Origin: Parahaliea mediterranea
GTDB lineage: Bacteria > Pseudomonadota > Gammaproteobacteria > Pseudomonadales > Halieaceae
DNA length: 64,000 bases
NCBI RefSeq assembly: GCF_003402235.1
Contig: NZ_QEWO01000001.1
Span: 806,001 to 870,000, forward strand
Reading direction: 5' to 3'
In this document: positions 27,539-36,634 of the stretch, piece by piece
Layout of the letters: every line of letters starts with the position of its first letter
Position numbering within the stretch: the stretch's first letter is position 1
The notes under the pieces: generated by a model
What the model saw: the letters and a program-made list of their open reading frames with translations, nothing else
What the model was told of the DNA's origin: nothing
Database searches by the model: none
Translations under genes and position numbers: made by a program

Positions 27539-29452
27539 TCAGTGCCGGTCTGGCACCACGCCCACCTGGGGCATGGCGGCAAGGCCAATGTCCCGGGCGT
27601 GCTGCTCAAAGCCTTTGTTTTTCCAGAAGAAGGCGCCGGGCATGGTGGTGGGCACCACCAGCACGTAGAACAGGGCCCGGCCGACCACCGCCACCGCCAC
27701 CGCGCCGGCGGCGAGCAGGCACCACAGCAGCACCCCAGTGCTGCTTGCGCTGTACAGCGGCGCCAGCAGCAGGCCCCCAGCGCACAGGCCCAGCAGGGCG
27801 TTGCGCAGCCAATAGGTTTTGCCGAAGGTGGTGCACTGCACATAGTGGGAAACAGCGCCCTCATTGTTCGCGGCATTCATATCCCGCGCGTGCAGCACCA
27901 GCCCAACACCCTCCACCAGCAGGCCAAGCCCCATCACCAGGCCACACAGCCCCAGCAGCGGCGCAACCGGTGCGCCCTGCAGGTAGGCGGCAACACTGCC
28001 CACCGCCGCCAGCGCCAGCGCGCCCAGGTAGAGGCTGCAGCCCACAAAGGCAAAGGCCGTTTGCCCGTGGTTCCAGAAGGGCCGCGCCTTGATGCGGTAG
28101 CAGCGATACATGTAGTAAAGGCCAATGGCTGAACTGGCGACGGCCAGCAGGCCGCTGAGCGTGGCCACCGATGCCAGCGTGCCCTGCAGGCCCGCGAGCC
28201 ACAGGGCACTCTCATCAACTCGCTCAGACACCCAGCCCTGCTGCCCCAGCACGGCCAGCAGGTGCAGGCCGGCGAAGGCCATAAAGCCTGCCACGCCGGC
28301 GCCTTCCCGGGCCACCGGCGAGTGGCGCAGGTTGTTAAAGCCGCGATAAAAGCGGATGGGCTTGCCCAGGTGCACGGTGGACATAAACAGCCCAAAGGCC
28401 ACCAGCGCCAGGCACAGGGCCACGGCGCCGGGGTACACCACCGAGTCGCGGATGGCCGAGACGATACCGTTGCCGGCCAGCTCGCCCAGCAGCAGCATGG
28501 CGAAAAGGCCAATGGCGGCCTGGGCGGCCAGGGTGAACAGCACCAGCGGGTTCTCGCGGCTGGACAGGCGCGACACGCTCCACAGCTTCACCGTGCCGCT
28601 TTTTTTATCCACCGCCGGGCGATAGTGGCCGGCAGCGTCGTCGCGCCGGTACTTGATGGGCGCCGAATCGGTGCGGGTCAGCTCCCGCGGCATATTGCGG
28701 GTTTGCTGGAAGCGGATGTTGGGCTGGGTGATCGACGGGTCGGGGAAGCCGGGAATGCGGGTGTCGATCTGCTCGCGGCGCTCCGGGGTGTTTTCCACCA
28801 CGCCAAAGTTGAGGGCGTTGCCCAGGCAGGCCGATACACAGGCGGGCTTGAGACCCACTTCCAGTCGGTCCACGCACATGTTGCACTTTTCCACCTGCCC
28901 GGCCACCGGGTCCAGCTGGGGTGCGTTGTAGGGGCACACCCAGGTGCAGTAGCCACAGCCAAAGCAGATGTCCGGGTCCTGGATGACGGCGCCGTACTCC
29001 GGGTGCTTGGTGTAGGCGCGGGTCGGGCAACCCTTCAGGCACACCGGGTCGTCGCAGTGGTTGCAGGCCATGGAAATGTTCATGCGCACGAAGTTGGGGT
29101 AGGTGCCCCCCTCCACATAACCCACGCTGCGAAAGCTCAAGTGGGCCGGCAGGTCGTTCTTCTCTGAACAGGCGGATTCGCAGGCGTGGCAGCCAATGCA
29201 GTTGTCCGCCGTAAAATGAAAGGCGTGCTGTTTGTTGCGGTTGGGGTTAAAGCCCTTCTCGGTCACGCCGTTGATGTTGAGGGACGAGGCCTCCTCCACC
29301 AGGTCGATGAGGGCGATGGGCTTGCCATAGCGATTGCGCTCGGCGCTGTGCGGGTCCTTCAGCAGGGCGTAGTCGGGTTCGTTATCGCGCAGCGGAAACA
29401 GCGACTGTGACGGCCGCGCATTGGCGATGGGTTCAAACAGCTTGACGGTCAT
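27539..29452 (-). CDS. Fused DmsB-like iron-sulfur / DmsC-like membrane-anchor subunit
   Basis: A 637-aa fusion. Residues about 75-240 carry four Cys clusters for [4Fe-4S] centres (NCIGCHACESAC, CNHCDDPVCLKGC, CFGCGYCTWVCPYNAP, CNMCVDRLEVGLKPAC), the DmsB pattern. From about 300 there are some eight transmembrane helices of DmsC type. In DMSO-reductase-like complexes these parts take electrons from quinol and pass them to the molybdenum subunit. Its ATG overlaps the stop of the nitrate reductase gene (TGATG), so the two subunits are translationally coupled. No Tat signal, so the iron-sulfur head should face the cytoplasm. Confidence 0.88.
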   Translation of the reverse strand: MTVKLFEPIANARPSQSLFPLRDNEPDYALLKDPHSAERNRYGKPIALIDLVEEASSLNINGVTEKGFNPNRNKQHAFHFTADNCIGCHACESACSEKNDLPAHLSFRSVGYVEGGTYPNFVRMNISMACNHCDDPVCLKGCPTRAYTKHPEYGAVIQDPDICFGCGYCTWVCPYNAPQLDPVAGQVEKCNMCVDRLEVGLKPACVSACLGNALNFGVVENTPERREQIDTRIPGFPDPSITQPNIRFQQTRNMPRELTRTDSAPIKYRRDDAAGHYRPAVDKKSGTVKLWSVSRLSSRENPLVLFTLAAQAAIGLFAMLLLGELAGNGIVSAIRDSVVYPGAVALCLALVAFGLFMSTVHLGKPIRFYRGFNNLRHSPVAREGAGVAGFMAFAGLHLLAVLGQQGWVSERVDESALWLAGLQGTLASVATLSGLLAVASSAIGLYYMYRCYRIKARPFWNHGQTAFAFVGCSLYLGALALAAVGSVAAYLQGAPVAPLLGLCGLVMGLGLLVEGVGLVLHARDMNAANNEGAVSHYVQCTTFGKTYWLRNALLGLCAGGLLLAPLYSASSTGVLLWCLLAAGAVAVAVVGRALFYVLVVPTTMPGAFFWKNKGFEQHARDIGLAAMPQVGVVPDRH

Positions 29453-31650
29453 CAGTAGGTTCTCATCTCGCGGTTGAGCCGCGCCGCCTCTGCCTGATCC
29501 ACCTGCTCGATGCGCACTGCCGCCTGCTTGAAGGCGGGCTGGCGCGAGTGCGGGTCCAGCAGCCCGAGCGACACGCGGTTCACACAGTCGTGGAAGTGAA
29601 AGGGCACAAACACCATGTTGCGCGGCACGCGCTGGGTGAGCTGGGCCAGCACAATGGCATCGCCGCGGCGCGACACCAGCCGCACGTACTGCATATGCTC
29701 CACGCCAATCTCGCGGGCCGCATCGGGGTTCATTTCCATGTAGGCGGTGGGGCTGAACTTGTTGCAGTTGCCCACCTTGCCGGTGCGGGTACGGGTGTGG
29801 AAGTGCTCCACCACCCGGCCGCTGTTCAGCCAGAAGGGAAAGTCACTGTCGGGCTTTTCGTTGTTGTCGGTCCAGGGCAGGGCCAGCAGTTTGGCCTTGC
29901 CATCCGGGTAGGGGAACACACCGTCGCTGTACAGGCGCGGCGTGCCGGTGGCATCGCCCTTGCGCATGGGCCACTGGATGCCGCGCTGCTGTTCGATCAG
30001 GGCGTGGCTCATGCCGGAAATATCCAGCGTGCGCGGCGCGCCGTTGGCACCGGTGCCCACCGACAGCGCCTTCATTTCCTCAAACACGTCCGAGGCGGCC
30101 TCGGGAAAGGACATGGCGGCGCCCTGCGCCCAGCGCCTGGCCAACTGGTTGAAGATCCACAGGTCTGGCCTGGAGTTGGCATAGGGCGTGGTGACCGGCG
30201 TAACCCGGTTGACCCGCCGCTCGGTGTTGGTAAAACAGCCGTCCTTCTCTGCCCAGACACTGGCGGGAAAGTAGGCATGGGCGTACTGGGTGGCCTCTAC
30301 GTCCTGGTAGGCATCCTGCACCACGCAAAACTCCAGTTTTTCCAGGGTTTTGCGCATGCGAGCGGTGTTGGGCATGGAGGTCATGGGGTTGGTGGCTACC
30401 AGCCACAGGGCCTTGATTTCCCCGGTTTCGATGGCCGGGAAGATGTCTGTCATGAAGCGGCCGCGCTGGGTGGGGAAGAACGCCGAATCCACCCCCCAGA
30501 ATTTACCGATCTCCTCCCGATGGTCGGGGTTTTCCAGCACCCGGTAACCCGGCAGGCCGGAGCAGGAGGACCACTCCCGTGTGCCCATGGCGTTGCACTG
30601 GCCGGTGATGGACAGCGACGTGCCACCTGGCTTGCCAATATTGCCGGTAATCAGGTTCAGGTTGTTGATGGCGCACACCCCGTCGGACCCGTGGGTGCTC
30701 TGGTTGATGCCCATGGTCCAGATGCTCATGGCCGCGCCGGCCCTGGCGTACAGGCGCGCCACGTGGCGAATGGTGTCTTCGTCGATGCCGGTAATCCGCG
30801 CCGCCATGGCCGGGTTGTAGGCCTCTACCAGGGTGGCGAATTCCTCGCGGCCGTTGGTGTGGGCGGCAATGTAATCCTCGTCCGCCAGCCCCTCCTTGAG
30901 GATCACATGGCACAGGCTGTTCAGCAGCACCAGATCGGTGCCGGGGGTAATGGGCAGGTGAATATCGGCGAACTGGGCGAACATGGTCACCCGCGGGTCC
31001 ACCACAATCACCGGAAAGCGCCGGTTTTCCAGTGCTTCCTTCAGGCGCCAGTAAATCACCGGGTGCTGCTCGGGCAGGTTGGAGCCAAAGGCCAGCAGGC
31101 AGTCCGTGTGGGAGAAATCGTCGTAGCAGCCCGGCGGGCCATCGGCCCCGAAGGAGCGCTTGTAGCCAGACACCGCCGAGGCCATGCACAGGGTGGTGTT
31201 GCCGTCGTAGTTGTTGGTGCCGATCACGCCGCGCACCAGCTTGCCCAGGGTATAGAACTCCTCGGTGAGGATCTGCCCGGTGGACACCACCGCCACCGCA
31301 TCGCGGCCGTATTTTTGCTGGATGCGCTGGAACTCGGCGGCGGTTTTATCCAGCGCCTCGTCCCAGCTCGCGGTTTGCCAGGGGTTGTAGGTGTGGCTGC
31401 GCAGCAGGGGCTCGGTGCCACGGCCACTGGCGTTGAGAATGCCCGCCTCAGTAATGCCCTTGATGCAGAGCTTGCCGCGATTGACCGGGGCATCCGCCAC
31501 CCCGCGGGTGGTGACCGCCACGCCGTTTTTATCCAGCCCCACTTCCATGGCGCAGCCAGTAGAGCAGTAACCACAGGTGGCGTACTTCCAGTCCACCACG
31601 CCCTTGTCGCGCAGGATGATGGGGTTCTTCTTACGTCGTCCAAACAGCAT
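29452..31650 (-). CDS. nasC: Assimilatory nitrate reductase, molybdopterin catalytic subunit
   Basis: A 732-aa Mo-bisMGD enzyme without a Tat signal. The N-terminal [4Fe-4S] ligands are C26, C29, C33 and C62; the Mo-ligand Cys is in LCMASAVSGYKRS (C155). MGINQSTHGSDG, NLITGNIGKPGGTSLSITGQ and NAMGTREW are the NarB/NasA-family signature. It reduces nitrate to nitrite in the cytoplasm. It lacks the extra BFD [2Fe-2S] C-terminal domain of Klebsiella NasA, and no flavoprotein partner is present; the neighbouring DmsBC-like fusion probably supplies electrons. Encoded between nirD and that fusion. The gene name varies between species (nasA, nasC, narB); the function is firm. Confidence 0.88.
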   Translation of the reverse strand: MLFGRRKKNPIILRDKGVVDWKYATCGYCSTGCAMEVGLDKNGVAVTTRGVADAPVNRGKLCIKGITEAGILNASGRGTEPLLRSHTYNPWQTASWDEALDKTAAEFQRIQQKYGRDAVAVVSTGQILTEEFYTLGKLVRGVIGTNNYDGNTTLCMASAVSGYKRSFGADGPPGCYDDFSHTDCLLAFGSNLPEQHPVIYWRLKEALENRRFPVIVVDPRVTMFAQFADIHLPITPGTDLVLLNSLCHVILKEGLADEDYIAAHTNGREEFATLVEAYNPAMAARITGIDEDTIRHVARLYARAGAAMSIWTMGINQSTHGSDGVCAINNLNLITGNIGKPGGTSLSITGQCNAMGTREWSSCSGLPGYRVLENPDHREEIGKFWGVDSAFFPTQRGRFMTDIFPAIETGEIKALWLVATNPMTSMPNTARMRKTLEKLEFCVVQDAYQDVEATQYAHAYFPASVWAEKDGCFTNTERRVNRVTPVTTPYANSRPDLWIFNQLARRWAQGAAMSFPEAASDVFEEMKALSVGTGANGAPRTLDISGMSHALIEQQRGIQWPMRKGDATGTPRLYSDGVFPYPDGKAKLLALPWTDNNEKPDSDFPFWLNSGRVVEHFHTRTRTGKVGNCNKFSPTAYMEMNPDAAREIGVEHMQYVRLVSRRGDAIVLAQLTQRVPRNMVFVPFHFHDCVNRVSLGLLDPHSRQPAFKQAAVRIEQVDQAEAARLNREMRTY

Positions 31651-31665
31651 CGACTTGTGTTCCGC

Positions 31666-32034
31666 TCAGCCCGCTACCTTGATGTGTACCAGCTCGCCGT
31701 CCAACTGGGCGTCAAAGCGCGGCAGGAACACGCCCTCTTCCTCCAGGCAGGCGCCGGTTTCCAGCTCAAAGTGCTGTTTGTACAGGGGCGATGCCACCAC
31801 CAGTTTGCCGCCGAGGTCGCCCACAATGCCCCGCGACATCACATTGGCCTTGCCGATCGGGTCGCGATTGCCCAGGGCGTAAACCTGCCTGTCGGTGTCG
31901 GGCAGGTAGTAGATAGCCACCTGCTCCCCCGCCACCAGCGCGCACACGCCGGAATTTGCCACCAGGTCATCCCGGGTGCACACCACCTGCCACTCGTCCT
32001 GTTTCACCGCTTCCATCCCCTTTACTCCGGTCAT
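31666..32034 (-). CDS. nirD: Assimilatory nitrite reductase small subunit
   Basis: A 122-aa Rieske-fold protein with the NirD pattern (VALVAGEQVAIYYL-like strand, ALGNRDPIGKANVMSRGI, PLYKQHFELETG) but without the Cys/His cluster ligands of true Rieske proteins, as is normal for NirD. It partners NirB in NADH-dependent nitrite reduction to ammonium. It starts 15 bp after nirB with a CGGAGG site and precedes the nitrate reductase gene by 15 bp. Confidence 0.93.
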   Translation of the reverse strand: MTGVKGMEAVKQDEWQVVCTRDDLVANSGVCALVAGEQVAIYYLPDTDRQVYALGNRDPIGKANVMSRGIVGDLGGKLVVASPLYKQHFELETGACLEEEGVFLPRFDAQLDGELVHIKVAG

Positions 32035-32049
32035 TGCTGGGCCTCCGGC

Positions 32050-34575
32050 TTACTTGCTGCTGGCCACAAGGCGAATTTTCTCTTCCGCGCGAGCCGGGCG
32101 AATCTGGCCGCGCTCCTGAACAAACACCACACCGCTGTCCTCATCGTCGCAGTTGACGAACTGGCGGAAGCGCTTGAGTTTTTCCGGGTCGTTGATGGTG
32201 GTGGTCCACTCGCACTGGTAGGTGCCCACAACGGCGGCCATCTGCTGCTCCAGTTCGGCGCAGATGCCCAGGCTGTCGTCGATGATCACTTCGCGCAGGT
32301 AGTCCAGGCCGCCTTCCAGGTTGTCCATCCACACCGAGGTGCGCTGCAGGCGATCGGCGGTGCGCACGTAAAACATGAGGAAGCGGTCGATGTACTTGAT
32401 GAGGGTGTCGTCATCCAGATCGGTGGCGAACAGGTCCGCGTGGCGCGGCTTCATGCCGCCGTTGCCACAGAGGTAGAGGTTCCAGCCGTTCTCGGTGGCA
32501 ATCACGCCAAAGTCCTTGGACTGGGCCTCGGCGCACTCGCGGGTGCAGCCGGAAACGGCGCTTTTGAGTTTGTGCGGCGAGCGCAGGCCCTTGTAGCGAT
32601 TCTCCAGGCGGATGGCCATGCCAACGCTGTCCTGCACGCCGTAGCGACACCAGGTGCTGCCCACGCAGGACTTCACCGTGCGCAGGGATTTACCGTAGGC
32701 ATGGCCGGTCTCGAAACCGGCGTCCACCAGTTTGCGCCAGATGTCTGGCAGCTGGTTCTGCCGCGCACCAAACAGGTCGATACGCTGGCCGCCGGTGATC
32801 TTGGTGTACAGGCCGTATTCCTTGGCTACCTCCCCCAGCACAATGAGTTTTTCCGGGGTGATTTCGCCGCCGGCAATGCGCGGCACGATGGAGTAGGTGC
32901 CGTCTTTCTGCATGTTGGCCAGGAAGGTGTCGTTGGTGTCCTGCAGGCCCACATGGGGCAGCTCCAGCACGTGGTCGTTCCACAGGGAGGCCATGATGGA
33001 AGCCACGGCAGGCTTGCAGATATCGCAGCCGCGCCCCTTGCCGTGCTGGTTCAGCATGTGCTGGAAAGTTTTCACCTCGCCCACCTGGGCCAGGTGGAAC
33101 AGCTCCTGGCGGGTATAGGGGAAGTGCTCACAAAGGCTCTTGTCCACCACCACACCGCGCGCAGACAGCTCGGTTTCCACCACGTTTTTCAGCATGGCGG
33201 CGCAGCCGCCGCAGCCGGTGCTGGCCTTGGTCTCACTTTTTACATCACCCAGGCTGCAACAGCCGCCGTCGATGGCCTCTATCACACAGCCCTTGGTGAC
33301 GTTGTGGCAGGAGCACACGGTGGCCGTCATCGGCAGCGCCGCCGCGCCGAGCAGCGGCTTGTCGCCGGCGGCCGGCACAATCAGGCTTTCCGGTTCGTCC
33401 GGCAGTTCGATGCCGTTCAGAAAGTACTGCAGCAGGGTGTCGTAGTCTTCGCAGTCACCCACCAGCACCGCGCCCAGCAGGGTTTTGCCATCGCCGCTGG
33501 TGACGATGCGCTTGTACACTTCGGCCCGCTCGTCGCTGAACACATAGGAGATGCTGCCCTCCGTGCGGCCGTGGGCGTCGCCGATAGAGCCCACGTCCAC
33601 ACCCAGGAGCTTCAGCTTGGTGCTCATGTCGGCGCCCTGGAAGGTGGCGTCCACCTGGCCGGCCAGCTGGTTGGCCACCACTTCCGCCATGCGGTAGCCG
33701 GGGGCCACCAGGCCGTAAATGCGCCCGCCAAACAGGGCGCACTCACCAATGGCGAAGATGTCGGAGTCGGAGGTTTTGCACTTGTAGTCCACCACGATGC
33801 CGCCGCGCTCGCCCACGGCCAGCTCGCTCTCCCGGGCCAGTTGGTCGCGGGGGCGAATGCCGGCGGAGAACACGATCATATCGGTGCCAAGGGCACTGTC
33901 GTCGGCGAAGTCCATGCGCAGGGCAGTGGCTTCGTCCTGCACTATCTGCTGTGTGTTCTTGCCGGTATGCACCGATACACCCAATGCCTCGATTTTGCGG
34001 CGCAGCATTTTCGAGCCGCCCTCGTCGAGCTGCACGCCCATCAGCCCCGGGGCAAATTCCACCACGTGGGTTTTCAAGCCCAGGTTGCGCAGGGCGTTGG
34101 CGCACTCCAGCCCCAGCAGGCCGCCGCCCACCACCACGCCAATCTCGCTGTCTTTGGCGGTAGCCTTGATGTGGCCGAGGTCATCAATGGTGCGATACGC
34201 CAGGCAGCGCTTGTCGTCGGCACCCTTCACCGGCGGCACAAAAGGAAAGGAGCCAGTGGCCAGCACCAGCTTGTCGTAGGCGAAACGGCGCCCGCCCTGG
34301 GTCACCACCTCGCGGCGGGTGCGCTCAATACGCTGCACAGGGTCGCCAAAATGCGCCTTCACGCCCCAGCTCTGGTAGGTCTCGCGGGTGGCAAGGGCAA
34401 GGTCAGCCGGCTCGCGGCCAGAGAAAATCTCGGACAGGTGAACACGGTCGTAGGCCGGGCGCGGCTCTTCACCAATCACGGTGATCTCATCGGCTGTGTT
34501 CAGGCCCACCAGGCTTTCGACAAAGTGGTGGCCCACCATGCCGTTGCCAACTACCAGGATTTTGCGTGTGCTCAT
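32050..34575 (-). CDS. nirB: Assimilatory nitrite reductase (NADH) large subunit
   Basis: An 841-aa enzyme reducing nitrite to ammonium. The N-terminal half is an FAD/NADH domain (MSTRKILVVGNGMVGHHFVE). A BFD [2Fe-2S] domain follows with the Cys pattern in VCSCHNVTKGCV and TGCGGC, and the C-terminal sulfite/nitrite reductase half ligates siroheme-[4Fe-4S] through CVGSTWC and CTREC. ATG 34575 (GGAGTAGG upstream) is preferred over ATG 34596, which has no ribosome site. First gene of the four-gene leftward operon; a sigma-54 promoter candidate and an ANTAR-like hairpin lie upstream. Confidence 0.95.
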   Translation of the reverse strand: MSTRKILVVGNGMVGHHFVESLVGLNTADEITVIGEEPRPAYDRVHLSEIFSGREPADLALATRETYQSWGVKAHFGDPVQRIERTRREVVTQGGRRFAYDKLVLATGSFPFVPPVKGADDKRCLAYRTIDDLGHIKATAKDSEIGVVVGGGLLGLECANALRNLGLKTHVVEFAPGLMGVQLDEGGSKMLRRKIEALGVSVHTGKNTQQIVQDEATALRMDFADDSALGTDMIVFSAGIRPRDQLARESELAVGERGGIVVDYKCKTSDSDIFAIGECALFGGRIYGLVAPGYRMAEVVANQLAGQVDATFQGADMSTKLKLLGVDVGSIGDAHGRTEGSISYVFSDERAEVYKRIVTSGDGKTLLGAVLVGDCEDYDTLLQYFLNGIELPDEPESLIVPAAGDKPLLGAAALPMTATVCSCHNVTKGCVIEAIDGGCCSLGDVKSETKASTGCGGCAAMLKNVVETELSARGVVVDKSLCEHFPYTRQELFHLAQVGEVKTFQHMLNQHGKGRGCDICKPAVASIMASLWNDHVLELPHVGLQDTNDTFLANMQKDGTYSIVPRIAGGEITPEKLIVLGEVAKEYGLYTKITGGQRIDLFGARQNQLPDIWRKLVDAGFETGHAYGKSLRTVKSCVGSTWCRYGVQDSVGMAIRLENRYKGLRSPHKLKSAVSGCTRECAEAQSKDFGVIATENGWNLYLCGNGGMKPRHADLFATDLDDDTLIKYIDRFLMFYVRTADRLQRTSVWMDNLEGGLDYLREVIIDDSLGICAELEQQMAAVVGTYQCEWTTTINDPEKLKRFRQFVNCDDEDSGVVFVQERGQIRPARAEEKIRLVASSK

Positions 34576-34670
34576 CGATCTACCTACTCCGCTCATTCAT
34601 CTCGCGCAGGGCGCGCAACTTGGCGTCCACGCACACCGTTGCCTCCGCGATCCGCGTTGGCGGACGACAG

Positions 34671-34684
34671 GAGCGACGTTGCTC
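34671..34684 (-). promoter_or_regulatory. ANTAR-target-like hairpin in the nirB leader
   Basis: RNA GAGC-AACGTC-GCTC: a 4-bp stem (2 more pairs beyond a mismatch) with a hexaloop having A at position 1 and G at position 4, the hallmark of NasR/NasT-type ANTAR targets. It lies about 33-46 nt after the predicted start site. A second hairpin follows (TCCGC-CAAC-GCGGA) but without the A/G hexaloop, and there is no U-tract terminator. Confidence 0.5.
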
Positions 34685-34726
34685 GTGAAGGAAAGACAGC
34701 GATGTGGGGATGTGCACCAGGGCTAA

Positions 34727-34742
34727 TACAAACCCTGTGCCA
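34727..34742 (-). promoter_or_regulatory. Sigma-54 promoter candidate of the nirB operon
   Basis: Minus strand TGGCACAGGGTTTGTA against consensus TGGCACRNNNNTTGCW: a perfect -24 element and one mismatch (GC to GT) in the -12 element. Predicted start near 34716, about 140 nt before nirB. Confidence 0.65.
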
Positions 34743-35081
34743 CAAAATAGTTAGCGCTTTATTTTCAATGAGTTAGCGAAAAAGGCAGCGCCATTGCCAG
34801 CAACTTGCCGGGCCCGCGCTGAATCAGGACAGTGCAATCGGCACTCTGGCGAACTGTTTTGGTGCGCTGCCGGCCACAGCAAGGCGCGGGCAACGCGCAC
34901 CCTGCTGTAGCGCAGCACTATTGCCGCTGCACCAGCGCCGCCCGGCAGCGCCACAAATTAGGGCAGGCGCTGCGGGCCATCGCTTCAGTTAGGTGCAATT
35001 GTGGCGTTTGCAGCGTGCAAGGCACCCTGCGCAAACGGCGCATAGGCCTGCATTTACAGTGTTTTGGCGCGTACCAGCGCT

Positions 35082-35097
35082 TGGCATACACATTGCA
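35082..35097 (+). promoter_or_regulatory. Sigma-54 promoter of nasA
   Basis: TGGCATACACATTGCA matches TGGCAYRNNNNTTGCW at every defined position. Predicted transcript start about 35108, 60 nt before the nasA ATG. Confidence 0.85.
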
Positions 35098-35109
35098 TTG
35101 TGACTATCG

Positions 35110-35129
35110 CGGGCGTAACGGCGCGTCCG
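35110..35129 (+). promoter_or_regulatory. ANTAR-target-like hairpin at the 5' end of the nasA transcript
   Basis: CGGGCGT-AACGGC-GCGTCCG: a 7-bp stem with two G-U pairs and an A1/G4 hexaloop, beginning within 2-3 nt of the predicted sigma-54 start. A T5 run lies 14 nt further on (35143-35147), but I could not draw a convincing terminator stem before it. Confidence 0.6.
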
Positions 35130-35167
35130 GACCTCACCTTAGTTTTTCTCCAAGAGCGAATTTATCG

Positions 35168-36634
35168 ATGAGTAGCCCGGTCAACGTGCTGGACGTATCG
35201 CGTCCGCCTATCCGTACCCTCCACCTTGCGTGGGTAGCGTTTTTTATTACTTTTGTGGTGTGGTTCAGCCACGCCCCGCTGATGGCCCACATCCGCGAAG
35301 CCTTCGACCTCAGCGACCAGCAGTTGAAAGCCCTGCTGATCCTGAACGTTGCGCTGACCATTCCCGCCCGCATCGTGGTGGGCATGCTGGTGGATCGCTT
35401 TGGCCCGCGGCTGGTATTCAGCAGCCTGCTGATGATCAGCGCCTTCTTCTGCTGGGGTTTTGCCTTTGCCACCAGCTACGAAATGCTGGCGCTGTTCCGC
35501 TTTCTGGGCGGCTTTGTTGGCGCCGGCTTTGTGATTGGCATTCGCCTGATCGGCGAGTGGTTCCCGGCCCGCCAGGTGGGCATGGCGCAGGGCATCTACG
35601 GCGGCTGGGGCAATTTTGGCTCCGCCGCGGCAGCCATGACCCTGCCAAGCGTTGCCCTGCTGTTCGGCGGCGACGATGGCTGGCGCTACGCAATTGCCAG
35701 CACCGGCGTGCTGGCCTTTTTCTACGGCATCTTCTTTTACATCAAGGCGCGCAACACGCCCAAGGGCTCTACCTACTTCAAGCCCAAGCGCACCGGCGGA
35801 CTGGAGGTGAGCAGCTGGGGCGACTTTTACCTGTACATCGCCATGACCCTGCCCCTGTACATTGCCCTGGCCGTGATGAGCTGGCGCCTGTCGCCGGCCA
35901 ACCTGGCCCTGCTGAGCGAAACAGCCACCCTCAGCATGTACGCCGTGCTTGGCGTGCTGTTTGTGTTCCAGATCAGCCAGATCTGGCGCGTTAACCGGGA
36001 GCACCTGAACAGCGGCGTGCCGGAGATAGACCGCTACAAATTCAAGCAGGTGGCAGCCCTGGACTGGGCGTACTTCGTCACCTTCGGCTCGGAACTGGCG
36101 GTGGTGTCCATGCTGCCCCTGTTCTTCATGGAAACCTTCGCGCTGAGCGCGGTCACCGCCGGTTTGCTGGCTTCCGGCTTTGCCTTCATGAACCTGGTGG
36201 CGCGCCCCTCCGGGGGCTATTTCAGCGATGTGTTTGGCCGCAAGCGCTCACTGTCGGTGCTGATTGCCGGCCTGGCGGTGGGCTACCTGGTGATGGCCCA
36301 GGTGGACAGCAGCTGGTGGATACCGGGCGCCGTGATAGCCACCATGGCCTGCTCCTTCTTTGTGCAGGCCGGCGAAGGCGCGGTGTTTGCCATGGTGCCG
36401 CTCATCAAGCGCCGCATGACCGGGCAGATAGCCGGCATGGTTGGCGCCTTCGGCAACGTGGGCGCGGTGGTCTACCTCACCGCCCTCACCTTCGTGGACG
36501 CCTCCACCTTCTTCCTGATCATTGCCGGCAGCGCCGCGGTGTGCTTCTTTATCGTGCAGTTTGTGGAGGAGCCCCAGGGCCAGATGCAGGAAGTACTCCC
36601 CGATGGCAGCGTGCAGCTGATTGACGTGGCCTGA
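35168..36634 (+). CDS. nasA: Nitrate/nitrite MFS transporter (NNP family)
   Basis: A 488-aa protein with 12 predicted membrane helices and the NNP nitrate-transport signatures: [20 protein letters not shown], the loop [34 protein letters not shown] and [14 protein letters not shown], and later [21 protein letters not shown]. It brings nitrate into the cell for the NirB/NirD/nitrate reductase operon. The frame is open upstream to 34832, but ATG 35168 just after the leader is the real start. The stop codon overlaps the next gene's ATG (TGATG). Confidence 0.92.
   Translation: MSSPVNVLDVSRPPIRTLHLAWVAFFITFVVWFSHAPLMAHIREAFDLSDQQLKALLILNVALTIPARIVVGMLVDRFGPRLVFSSLLMISAFFCWGFAFATSYEMLALFRFLGGFVGAGFVIGIRLIGEWFPARQVGMAQGIYGGWGNFGSAAAAMTLPSVALLFGGDDGWRYAIASTGVLAFFYGIFFYIKARNTPKGSTYFKPKRTGGLEVSSWGDFYLYIAMTLPLYIALAVMSWRLSPANLALLSETATLSMYAVLGVLFVFQISQIWRVNREHLNSGVPEIDRYKFKQVAALDWAYFVTFGSELAVVSMLPLFFMETFALSAVTAGLLASGFAFMNLVARPSGGYFSDVFGRKRSLSVLIAGLAVGYLVMAQVDSSWWIPGAVIATMACSFFVQAGEGAVFAMVPLIKRRMTGQIAGMVGAFGNVGAVVYLTALTFVDASTFFLIIAGSAAVCFFIVQFVEEPQGQMQEVLPDGSVQLIDVA

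Larger units (their letters stand above)
34576..35167. promoter_or_regulatory. 592-bp divergent control region between nirB and nasA
   Basis: The only gene-free stretch over 300 bp in the window. It holds two outward sigma-54 promoter candidates (34727-34742 minus, 35082-35097 plus), two AACG-loop hairpins in the predicted leaders, and about 340 bp between the promoters suited to a shared enhancer. Half-sites resembling NtrC sites (TGCACC or GGTGCA) occur at 34928-34933, 34860-34865 and 34992-34997, but no full dyad was found. A perfect inverted repeat, AGTGC-N5-GCACT, lies at 34831-34845. Confidence 0.7.

Noticed and set aside
34576-34670. A second ANTAR hexaloop hairpin or a leader terminator for nirB
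   Set aside because: Stems such as TCCGC-CAAC-GCGGA and CGCGC-CCT-GCGCG form, but neither has the A1/G4 hexaloop or a U tract.
29548-34776. A 1,742-codon open frame on the plus strand across the nirB/nirD/nitrate reductase genes
   Set aside because: It runs antisense to three firmly identified genes and its translation is His/Gly/Val-rich without domains; GC-rich antisense frames stay open by codon bias.
34831-34845. NtrC binding site at the AGTGC-N5-GCACT repeat
   Set aside because: The half-sites point the wrong way for the TGCAC-N5-GTGCA consensus; kept only as an unexplained inverted repeat.
35130-35160. An intrinsic terminator before nasA at the T5 run (35143-35147)
   Set aside because: No convincing stem directly precedes the T run.
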